A DNA stretch of 23,417 bases from positions 1-23,417 of the forward strand of contig DAISYG010000025.1 in NCBI GenBank assembly GCA_036825435.1, written 5' to 3'. Within the stretch, counting starts at the first letter, position 1. Every line of letters begins with the position of its first letter. This document shows, one piece after another, positions 16,700 through 22,160 of this stretch. The notes below the pieces were generated by a model that saw only the letters and a program-made list of their open reading frames with translations, made no database searches and was not told the origin of the DNA. The translations under genes were made by a program, and so were the position numbers. Source of the stretch: UBA931 sp036825435. GTDB lineage: Bacteria; Pseudomonadota; Gammaproteobacteria; Burkholderiales; Casimicrobiaceae.

Positions 16700-16772
16700 C
16701 TTTGGAGCGGGACTTGAACCCGCGACAGACCGATTCCTCGTCGGTTACTCTATCCAACTGAGCTATCCAAAT
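16700..16772 (-). ncRNA. tRNA-like element in the leader of the RNA-repair operon
   Basis: The minus strand folds as a full class I cloverleaf. Acceptor pairs 2-71 to 7-66 (TTTGGA/TCCAAA) form, and 1-72 is A opposite G. T8 and A9 are present. The D-arm is GCTC/GAGT around AGTTGGATA. The anticodon stem ACCGA/TCGGT is perfect. The variable loop is CTGTC. The T-arm is GCGGG TTCAAGT CCCGC. The anticodon loop reads CGAGGAA, so position 33 is G (plus coordinate 16739) instead of the near-invariant U. The 3' end continues CAAG with no CCA, whereas the other three tRNA genes in the window encode CCA. Well-kept stems with these specific losses suggest selection for tRNA shape without translation function. 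It lies between the sigma54 promoter and slipin, so it should be transcribed when RtcR is active. A recently decayed tRNA gene is the alternative. Confidence 0.8.
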
Positions 16773-16789
16773 ACGGGATTCGAACCCAT
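16773..16789 (-). ncRNA. Orphan T-arm abutting the tRNA-like element
   Basis: ATGGG TTCGAAT CCCGT is a complete T-arm with a canonical TTCRANY loop. It is joined without spacer to the first base of the tRNA-like fold, so the following ATTTGGA could serve as its acceptor 3' strand. I cannot find a matching acceptor 5' strand, D-arm or anticodon stem upstream. It is either the remnant of a second tandem tRNA-like unit or an independent T-arm mimic. Confidence 0.6.
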
Positions 16790-16833
16790 GCCTTAACGGT
16801 TTCCAATAGACAAGCATCAAACAGCAGCGGCAT

Positions 16834-16868
16834 ACGCACAGACAACAGCCGAAGTCCGGTTCGTGCGC
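16834..16868 (-). other. Structured leader hairpin
   Basis: On the minus strand GCGCAC (16863-16868) pairs with GTGCGT (16834-16839). The enclosed stretch can form a smaller CCG/CGG hairpin. It lies between the MITE-like element and the tRNA-like units, so the leader RNA is likely structured throughout. Support is by-eye pairing only. Confidence 0.3.
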
Positions 16869-16878
16869 ACCGGTGGGG

Positions 16879-17150
16879 CTAGAGCGTGCCGACACGAGTT
16901 TTGCTATTGTCATTGATCGGCACGGCGGGCCAGACAAGGCGGAAAACGCAACGCATGGTGGTTCCCATGGGCAAGTTTTCCAACGCAGTATGGCGCGCTG
17001 TGCCGTTCAACCCGAAGGGCTGGCACTGGTAAACAGCCATTCTTCGTCATTCGTCGTTTATTTGGATTAACCAAACTGCTCTCCTCATTCCTCGACTAGC
17101 CGCTTACCAGTACCAGTGGCAACAACAAAACCCGTGTCGGCACGCTCTAG
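16879..17150. mobile_element. MITE-like element, 272 bp with 37-bp terminal inverted repeats
   Basis: The left end (16879-16915) and the reverse complement of the right end (17114-17150) agree at 32 of 37 bases. The first 18 (CTAGAGCGTGCCGACACG) are identical, and all five differences are transitions. CTAG at both extremities may be a 4-bp target duplication, as in some IS5-group elements. Alternatively TA alone is duplicated, as in IS630/Tc1 elements. The interior carries nested inverted repeats (CGGCAC...GTGCCG; GGAAAAC...GTTTTCC) and no transposase frame, as expected for a non-autonomous element. It sits in the transcribed leader between the sigma54 promoter and the tRNA-like element. Confidence 0.75.
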
Positions 17151-17200
17151 AACCCCGAACCTGTCAGCCAGTGTTTGACCATCATGTCTGCCTTCTTTAT

Positions 17201-17216
17201 TGCCAGTTCTGTGCCA
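17201..17216 (-). promoter_or_regulatory. Sigma54 (-24/-12) promoter of the RNA-repair operon
   Basis: On the minus strand the sequence is TGGCACAGAACTGGCA. The -24 element TGGCAC is perfect. The GG and GC dinucleotides are exactly 10 bases apart, and the -12 element TGGCA differs from TTGCA at one base. It points away from rtcR towards the tRNA-like element and slipin. A transcript would start near 17189. RtcR is a sigma54 activator, so promoter and activator match. Confidence 0.85.
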
Positions 17217-17289
17217 ATAAATCGCTGACGCTGAAAATAACTGCAAGTCTTTGTATTAACAGATATAAAATTTTTTCATGAGTTTCTGC

Positions 17290-17337
17290 TATCAAATTTC
17301 CCCATTCATTTTTCTATTTTTGCTAGAATATTTGATA
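17290..17337. promoter_or_regulatory. Candidate RtcR upstream activator sequence
   Basis: TATCAAAT (17290-17297) and ATTTGATA (17330-17337) are perfect inverted repeats with centres 40 bp apart, near four helical turns. They lie about 75-135 bp upstream of the sigma54 promoter, the usual distance for enhancer-binding protein sites. The local DNA is very AT-rich, so chance is possible. Confidence 0.4.
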
Positions 17338-17348
17338 TATTTTTATAT
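17320..17348 (+). promoter_or_regulatory. Possible sigma70 promoter of rtcR
   Basis: TTGCTA (17320-17325) and TTATAT (17343-17348) are separated by 17 bp. Transcription would begin almost at the start codon, giving a very short leader. This fits the lack of a Shine-Dalgarno sequence. The right arm of the inverted repeat falls between the two hexamers, so autorepression is conceivable. Confidence 0.3.
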
Positions 17349-17360
17349 AAAATGATAATC

Positions 17361-18950
17361 ATGAAGAAGACGGTGGTCATCGGTTTTCTCGGCACGCAGC
17401 TCGACAATGGCGGACGCGGCAGCGACCGTTGGAAAAAATGGCGCCCCAGCATCGCCATCTGCCAGCAGGAAAATCTGCCCGTACATCGGATTGAGTTGAT
17501 TCACGATGCACGCAGCCGCAGTCTGGCGGGGCGCGTCGCCGAGGACATCGTTTCGGTATCGCCACACACCGAGGTGCGGCACATCGAAAAACAATTACGC
17601 GACCCCTGGGACTTTGAAGAGGTCTATACGCTGTTGCTTGATCTGGCGCGCTCGTACCCGTTCGACACCGAAAACGAAAACTATCTGATTCACATCACCA
17701 CCGGCACGCACGTCGCGCAGATCTGCTGGTATCTGCTCACCGAAGCACATTATTTTCCAGCGCAACTGTTGCAGGCATCGCCACCACTCAACCGTAAAGG
17801 CGTGCTCGACCGTGCAGGCACGCATGCGATTATTGATCTGGATCTTTCCCGCTACGACAAAATCGCACAGCGTTTTCGCGTCGAGCAAGCCGATACCGTC
17901 AGCCGCCTCAAGTCCGGCATTGCCACACGCAACCCCGCGTTCAATACCATGATCGAACGCATTGAGCGGGTGGCCGGACGTTCGCGCGCGCCGATGCTGC
18001 TGGTCGGCCCCACCGGAGCGGGCAAATCATTCCTCGCGCAACGCGTTTATGAATTGAAACGTGAGCGACAACAACTCAAAGGCCGCTTCGTCGAAGTCAA
18101 CTGTGCCACGCTGCGCGGAGATGCTGCGATGTCGGCATTGTTCGGCCACGTCAAAGGCGCGTTTACCGGCGCACAGTCGGAACGCGCCGGGTTGCTGCGC
18201 TCGGCGCACGGCGGCGTGCTGTTCCTCGACGAAATCGCCGAACTGGGACAGGACGAACAGGCGATGCTGCTCAAGGCCATTGAGGAAAAACACTTTCTTC
18301 CGTTCGGTGGCGACAACGAGGTCAGCAGCGATTTCCAACTCATCGCCGGTACGCACCGCGATTTGAGGCAGCGCGTTCGTGAAGGACTTTTCCGCGAAGA
18401 TTTGTACGCCCGCATCAACCTGTGGACGTTCACCCTGCCCGGTCTTGCCAAACGCACCGAAGATATCGAGCCGAACCTGGATTACGAACTTGAGCGTTAC
18501 GCATGCGATTACGGTGTACAGGTTCGCTTCAATGTCGAAGCGCGCCGCCATTACCTGACATTCGCCTGCTCCACCGAAGCGCAATGGCCCGGCAACTTTC
18601 GTGAATTGACTTCCAGCGTTACCCGCATGGCAACGCTATCGACGGGTGGGCGCATCACCGAGCAAGATGTTCTCGATGAAATCGCCCGTTTGCGCGAAAG
18701 CTGGCACGAGCCTGCCCGTGCGGATCAGGTTGCCGTCGTGCTGGGCGATGCTGCACAGACCATCGACCTGTTTGACCGCTGCCAGCTCAATACCGTACTG
18801 CGGGTTTGCCACGACAGCCGAACCCTGTCAGAAGCCGGACGCACCTTGTTCGCTGCGTCGCGTCAACACAAAAAACAAACCAATGACGCCGACCGCCTGC
18901 GCAAATATCTGCTGCGCTTCGGACTGGATTGGGAGGCGGTACATCGGTGA
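17361..18950 (+). CDS. rtcR: RtcR, CARF-domain sigma54-dependent activator of RNA repair
   Basis: A 529-residue bacterial enhancer-binding protein. The N-terminal CARF-type Rossmann domain (about 1-180) has FLGTQLDNGGRGSDRWKKWRPS and YLIHITTGTHVAQICWYLLTEA, near-identical in pattern to E. coli RtcR. In that protein the domain restrains the AAA+ motor until an RNA-derived ligand binds. The AAA+ domain shows Walker A GPTGAGKS (216-223), the sigma54-contacting GAFTGA loop (266-271) and Walker B LFLDEIAEL (about 286-294). An R-finger region FREDLYARINLWTFTLPGL follows. The C-terminus (SEAGRTLFAASRQHKKQTNDADRLRKYLLRFGL) is the Fis-like DNA-binding helix-turn-helix. I chose ATG 17361, matching MRKTVAIGF of E. 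coli; ATG 17352 adds three residues. It is divergent from the operon it should activate. Confidence 0.96.
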   Translation: MKKTVVIGFLGTQLDNGGRGSDRWKKWRPSIAICQQENLPVHRIELIHDARSRSLAGRVAEDIVSVSPHTEVRHIEKQLRDPWDFEEVYTLLLDLARSYPFDTENENYLIHITTGTHVAQICWYLLTEAHYFPAQLLQASPPLNRKGVLDRAGTHAIIDLDLSRYDKIAQRFRVEQADTVSRLKSGIATRNPAFNTMIERIERVAGRSRAPMLLVGPTGAGKSFLAQRVYELKRERQQLKGRFVEVNCATLRGDAAMSALFGHVKGAFTGAQSERAGLLRSAHGGVLFLDEIAELGQDEQAMLLKAIEEKHFLPFGGDNEVSSDFQLIAGTHRDLRQRVREGLFREDLYARINLWTFTLPGLAKRTEDIEPNLDYELERYACDYGVQVRFNVEARRHYLTFACSTEAQWPGNFRELTSSVTRMATLSTGGRITEQDVLDEIARLRESWHEPARADQVAVVLGDAAQTIDLFDRCQLNTVLRVCHDSRTLSEAGRTLFAASRQHKKQTNDADRLRKYLLRFGLDWEAVHR

Positions 18951-19192
18951 ACGCTCCCTGGAAAGTAAAAGCGTTCATTCAGAAAGTTGATCGTTCAAGT
19001 GCACTATTTTTCTCTCGAAAGACAGCAACACAAACGTTTTCAAACACCAATAAATATTAAAAAATTATCGCTTTCCCGCCATTGTGATATGAACTGTTTC
19101 CAGATGCCAACAAAACGTCATGGAAAAGTATGGCAACCAGTGCCATCATCGTAGTGCGCTCATTTGAACGCCATTTGAAAACAGAGGATGAC

Positions 19193-19399
19193 ATGAAAAA
19201 CGAAACCGACATCGAAAAATTAGAAACAAAACTGGCGAAATACACGGTTCAAACGGAGCTGGCAAACCAGAAACTCGTTAAATTGTGCAAAATCATAAAT
19301 AGCTTGGTCGATTCATTGTCTTTTGATGATTCGATTACCGAACGCCAATACAATCGGATCAAAACGGAACTCAATCAGATCGAATCGTCATTGAACTGA
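19193..19399 (+). CDS. Small coiled-coil protein of unknown function
   Basis: A 68-residue, entirely helical-looking protein. Heptad-like leucine and isoleucine spacing in KNETDIEKLETKLAKYTVQTELANQKLVKLCKIINSLVDSL suggests a coiled coil. A second helix (ITERQYNRIKTELNQIESSL) gives a probable helical hairpin with one cysteine. I do not recognise the family. GAGG six bases before ATG 19193 sets the start; an upstream ATG at 19130 has no such site. A strong terminator follows at 19430. The 240 bp separating it from rtcR are AT-rich and hold no gene. TATTAA-like hexamers near 19055 could be its promoter. Whether it is linked to RNA repair is unknown. Confidence 0.65.
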   Translation: MKNETDIEKLETKLAKYTVQTELANQKLVKLCKIINSLVDSLSFDDSITERQYNRIKTELNQIESSLN

Positions 19400-19429
19400 T
19401 TTCAAGCAGACACGAACCAATTCCCACCA

Positions 19430-19459
19430 AGCCTGCCGGAAAATCCCGGCAGGCTTTTT
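19430..19459 (+). terminator. Rho-independent terminator
   Basis: AGCCTGCCGG (19430-19439) pairs perfectly with CCGGCAGGCT (19446-19455) around a six-base loop, followed by five T. It ends the small coiled-coil gene. Confidence 0.9.
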
Positions 19460-19471
19460 GTTGAACGCGTC

Positions 19472-19490
19472 AAAAAGCAATTATTTGCTT
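19472..19490 (-). terminator. Terminator-like hairpin after the peroxiredoxin gene
   Basis: On the minus strand AAGCAA-ATAA-TTGCTT is followed by TTT. The short stem with T-run lies about 70 bases past the peroxiredoxin stop. Confidence 0.45.
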
Positions 19491-19560
19491 ATCAGACCGT
19501 ATTCCGTCGGTTCGTTTTGTTTTTCAGTTTTCAAGGTATCAATACTTTTTTTGAAGAAGG

Positions 19561-20130
19561 CTAAATTTCCAACCGTTCCTCGTTCAACGTCGGCTCGCCA
19601 ATCCCTCGGTTGCAGATGCACAGTGCGCCCGTTTGCAACGCATCGAGAATGCGCAGTGTTTCTTCCGGATTGCGCCCGACGTCAAGGTTGTTGACTGAAA
19701 CGTGTTGAATAATGTTGCCGGGATCGACAATGAACGTCGCGCGAAATGCAACACCCGTTTTGGAATCACGGACGCCCAACTGATCGATCAAAGCCCCCAT
19801 GGGGTCGGCAAATTGCCAGTGCGCCAGTTTATCCAAATCAGCATGGTCTCGCCGCCACGCCAGCTTGGCGTACTCGTTATCAAGAGAACCGCCGATCAGG
19901 ACCGCGTTGCGATCCAAAAATTCTTTGGACAGTTTGTTGAAAGCGATGATTTCCGTCGGGCAAATGAAGGTGAAATCCTTGGGATAAAAATAAAGTGTTT
20001 TCCATTTGCCGGGAAACGATTTTTCGTTGACGGGCGTAAAAGCCGACACACCGTTTTCTTCCGGATGGTTAAACCCGGGTTTCACGCCCATGACTTCAAA
20101 CGCTTCCAATTTCTCGCCGATTGTTTTCAT
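19561..20130 (-). CDS. AhpC/TSA-family peroxiredoxin
   Basis: A 189-residue thiol peroxidase that reduces hydrogen peroxide and organic hydroperoxides. The peroxidatic Cys57 lies in YPKDFTFICPTE, with Thr54 in the conserved PxxxT/SxxC context. SLDNEYAKLAWR and GVAFRATFIVDPGNIIQHVSVNNLDVGRNPEETLRILDALQ are typical of the AhpC group. The C-terminus has a CxC pair (Cys171 and Cys173 in GALCICNRG), like the mycobacterial AhpC that works with AhpD, rather than the enteric AhpC that works with AhpF. No ahpD or ahpF gene is in the window, so the reductant is unknown. AGGAG precedes ATG. It lies 171 bp downstream of an ArsR-type regulator on the same strand, which may control it. Confidence 0.88.
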   Translation of the reverse strand: MKTIGEKLEAFEVMGVKPGFNHPEENGVSAFTPVNEKSFPGKWKTLYFYPKDFTFICPTEIIAFNKLSKEFLDRNAVLIGGSLDNEYAKLAWRRDHADLDKLAHWQFADPMGALIDQLGVRDSKTGVAFRATFIVDPGNIIQHVSVNNLDVGRNPEETLRILDALQTGALCICNRGIGEPTLNEERLEI

Positions 20131-20301
20131 CGTTCACTCCTGTTTTGGTCTTATATGGTGAAAAAGGTACGCCGATCATACCCGAACGGCGCATATTCAA
20201 ACGATGATTTTACGAAACGCGCGTTCTGGAGCGCTTTGTTACGCCCGAGCAGAATCGCGCGGGCGCAAAGAGAATAGAAACTGTGATTTGAAGAGCGCGT
20301 T

Positions 20302-20781
20302 TTACGCGGATAAGCGAATGTTTTCTTCCGCCGGTAATTGGATGCCGTCAACCCATTCCTTCTGCAAAGTACCTTCACTTTTGATTTTGTGAATCAGATG
20401 TGCGCAGGTATGGCACATGGTTTTGATTTGCTCCGGATCGCGCGTCCAGTACAAAACCCGCTTGCCTTCGCGTTTGCGACTCACCAGCCCCGCCTGATGC
20501 AAGAGCGCCAAGTGACGGGAAACATTGGTTTGTGTTGCTTTGGTTGCTTCGACAATATCCGTCACCGAGCGCTTTTTCTGACAGGAAAAGTGCAGGATTT
20601 TCATCCGCGTGGGATCGGAAAGCAGCGAAAAATAGCGGGAAACGGCGTCAAAAACGCGCGCCATTTCGGGGGAAGACGTATCCGGACGCACGCGACCTTT
20701 GTCATCAATCGTGGTCGGAACCGAACGTTCGATCATATCGGTCACATCCGAAATACTCAGAATATTGTTGGCTTCTGACAT
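20302..20781 (-). CDS. ArsR-family winged-helix repressor
   Basis: A 159-residue regulator. An N-terminal extension of about 45 residues precedes the ArsR core: MARVFDAVSRYFSLLSDPTRMKILHFSCQKKRSVTDIVEATKATQTNVSRHLALLHQAGLVSRKREGKRVLYWTRD (about 41-116). The recognition helix is TQTNVSRHLALLHQAGLV and the wing RKREGKRVLYW. Cys69 (HFSC) and the CHTC pair with flanking His in TMCHTCAHLIHK (about 122-133) could bind metal or form a regulatory disulfide or persulfide, as in SqrR/BigR-like sensors. I infer thiol-based sensing without certainty. I chose ATG 20781; a TTG at 20805 is in frame but lies inside the promoter region. The peroxiredoxin downstream is the most obvious local target. Confidence 0.85.
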   Translation of the reverse strand: MSEANNILSISDVTDMIERSVPTTIDDKGRVRPDTSSPEMARVFDAVSRYFSLLSDPTRMKILHFSCQKKRSVTDIVEATKATQTNVSRHLALLHQAGLVSRKREGKRVLYWTRDPEQIKTMCHTCAHLIHKIKSEGTLQKEWVDGIQLPAEENIRLSA

Positions 20782-20805
20782 GTTATGTTCATCCAGTAAT
20801 AACAA

Positions 20806-20820
20806 GGAGGATTATACTCC
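20806..20820 (-). promoter_or_regulatory. Promoter -10 and possible operator of the ArsR gene
   Basis: GGAGGATTATACTCC is an imperfect palindrome (GGAG...CTCC). Its minus strand contains a perfect TATAAT (20811-20816), about 30 bp upstream of the chosen start codon. No good -35 is seen at 17 bp. The overlap of palindrome and -10 would suit autorepression. Confidence 0.4.
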
Positions 20821-20906
20821 ATATGACGCCCGAGCGACGTTCTGCGCCGTGTCGGTTCGTATTATAAGCCAGATAAACCGCAAAAAAACGTGCCATTTAT
20901 GGAGGA

Positions 20907-21229
20907 TGGTGGGCCCCCTGGGAGTCGAACCCAGCACCAACGGATTATGCGTCCCACTACGGCTTTCACCGCCCCTTTCGGGTTTGTAGGCTGGACTGTC
21001 TCTTGTCTTTACGACTCGCCCGTTCAGTCTCTACACCTTCCCGCCGTTTGCGGCGGGCTTGGCTCGGGATTGCCACGTGTCGGCCACAGAGGGTTCCCCG
21101 AATTTGAGCGATTCTACGACGACGCAGAGTGAACTTACCTCGCCGCAACCCAAAAACAGCGCCATGCGGTGAACGTTTAGGCGCTGTTCGTCAAGTCCGC
21201 TGCTCTAACCATGCATGAGCTAGAGGCCC
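20907..21229 (-). tRNA. tRNA-Ile (CAU) interrupted by a group I intron
   Basis: Two exons form one cloverleaf. Exon 1 (21194-21229) gives acceptor GGGCCTC, D-arm GCTC/GAGC and anticodon stem GCGGA plus C32 and U33. Exon 2 (20907-20949) gives CATAA, stem TCCGT, T-arm CTGGG TTCGACT CCCAG, acceptor GGGGCCC, A73 and encoded CCA. Ligated, the anticodon loop is CTCATAA, so anticodon CAU. The identity is taken as Ile2 (lysidine-modified), because the anticodon stem lacks the initiator G-C triplet and the same CAU isoacceptor carries the Azoarcus intron. Elongator Met is the alternative. The D-loop is 11 nt, two longer than usual, and base 48 is G rather than C. Confidence 0.88.
20950..21193 (-). ncRNA. 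Group I self-splicing intron (Azoarcus tRNA-Ile type)
   Basis: A 244-nt intron between U33 and C34, ending in G as required. Core elements on the minus strand in order: P element in CTCAAATTCGGGGAACCC (21091-21108), Q in CCCGAGCCAAGCC (about 21057-21069), a P6-like hairpin CCCGCCG/CGGCGGG, R in GTGTAGAGACTGAACGGG (21019-21036) and S in ACAGTCCAG (20991-20999). GAAA-type loops near the 3' end fit P9. P1 can form between the exon end GACU and GGUU inside GGGTTGCGG. This leaves U33 in a U.G pair and extends into ACAGCGCC/GGCGCTGT. There is no open frame for a homing endonuclease. Order and wording of the core resemble the Azoarcus tRNA-Ile intron as I recall it (subgroup IC3). Confidence 0.9.
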
Positions 21230-21303
21230 GTATTTCATGTTTTGAAAAGCAAGGCGATGTTACCACCTCGCTCCGTTTTTTCCAACGCAAACCCGATGCG
21301 TCG

Positions 21304-21969
21304 TCAGCGCACCGTCAGCGTTTGCACGCCGTCAGCACCACCGATCAGAATCACATCGGCGCCGCGACGAGCAAAAATACCGACGGTCACGACACCCGGA
21401 ATTTGATTGATCGCGGCTTCCATTTCAACCGGATTGACCAGATCCAAACCGCGCACATCCAGAACCGTGTTGCCGTTATCCGTCACCACGCCACTGCGCC
21501 ATTCAGGTTGCCCGCCCAAACGCGCCAACTCGCGCGCAACAAAGCTGCGCGCCATCGGGATCACTTCCACCGGTAACGGAAACTGCCCGAGCACCGGCAC
21601 AAGTTTTGACTGATCGACGATGCACACGAACTTTTGCGCCACCTGCGCGATGACTTTTTCGCGCGTCAACGCACCGCCACCACCTTTGATCATCGCGCCA
21701 TGTTTGGTGACTTCATCCGCGCCGTCGATGTACACCGGCAGATCGTTAACGTTGTTCAATTCTTCAACGCGGATATTGTGTTTTTTCAACAGCGTCGTCG
21801 TTTTTTCCGAACTGGACACCGCGCCGTGAATGGCGCCTTTCCGCTTCTCCGCCAACGCTTCGATAAAATATTCGACCGTGCTGCCCGTACCAACACCCAA
21901 CCAAGCATCATCCTCAATGTAGCGCAACGCCGCTTCGGCGACAGCGCGTTTTTGTTCATTCTGCGACAT
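21304..21969 (-). CDS. rpiA: Ribose-5-phosphate isomerase A
   Basis: A 221-residue cytosolic enzyme that interconverts ribose 5-phosphate and ribulose 5-phosphate in the pentose phosphate pathway. Motifs seen: phosphate-binding WLGVGTGSTVEYFIEAL (about 24-40), VSSSEKTTTLLKKH, the catalytic-site segment VYIDGADEVTKHGAMIKGGGGALTREK (about 79-105) with the DGADE and KGGGGALTREK signatures, and the C-terminal GVVTVGIFARRGADVILIGGADGV. Length agrees with E. coli RpiA (219). I chose ATG 21969, with GAGG about nine bases upstream. Longer in-frame starts at 21987 (ATG) and 21999 (TTG) lack a comparable site. The gene lies upstream of the intron-containing tRNA-Ile on the same strand, 75 bp apart, with no clear terminator between. 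Confidence 0.95.
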   Translation of the reverse strand: MSQNEQKRAVAEAALRYIEDDAWLGVGTGSTVEYFIEALAEKRKGAIHGAVSSSEKTTTLLKKHNIRVEELNNVNDLPVYIDGADEVTKHGAMIKGGGGALTREKVIAQVAQKFVCIVDQSKLVPVLGQFPLPVEVIPMARSFVARELARLGGQPEWRSGVVTDNGNTVLDVRGLDLVNPVEMEAAINQIPGVVTVGIFARRGADVILIGGADGVQTLTVR

Positions 21970-22160
21970 CTTTTTTTCCTCACTCATAAGATGAAACAAC
22001 TTCTGTCATGGTACACCATCGCCCGGATGCTTCGTAGATTTGTCATGGTTTTGCCGCATTTATCGTGCACAATCAACGCATGTTTTTTGTCACTGCCCGC
22101 CAATGATTTACTCGCTCTTTGTCGATGTCCTTATAATGTTGGCTTTTTACTGAATTGATT

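Noticed and set aside
16700..16772. Ordinary functional tRNA gene
   Set aside because: U33 is replaced by G, the 1-72 pair is lost and CCA is not encoded, unlike the other tRNAs here. I annotate it as tRNA-like.
15627..16796. 389-codon open frame on the plus strand opposite slipin
   Set aside because: It is antisense to a well-conserved SPFH protein, has no family features and runs into the tRNA-like region.
17134..17150. GTGTCGGCACGCTCTAG read as part of a promoter
   Set aside because: It is the terminal inverted repeat of the MITE-like element, present in inverse at 16879-16896.
20823..20867. 14-codon leader peptide after an AGGAGG on the plus strand
   Set aside because: Spacing of about 12 bases is long, no gene follows on that strand, and the AGGAGG is part of the minus-strand promoter palindrome.
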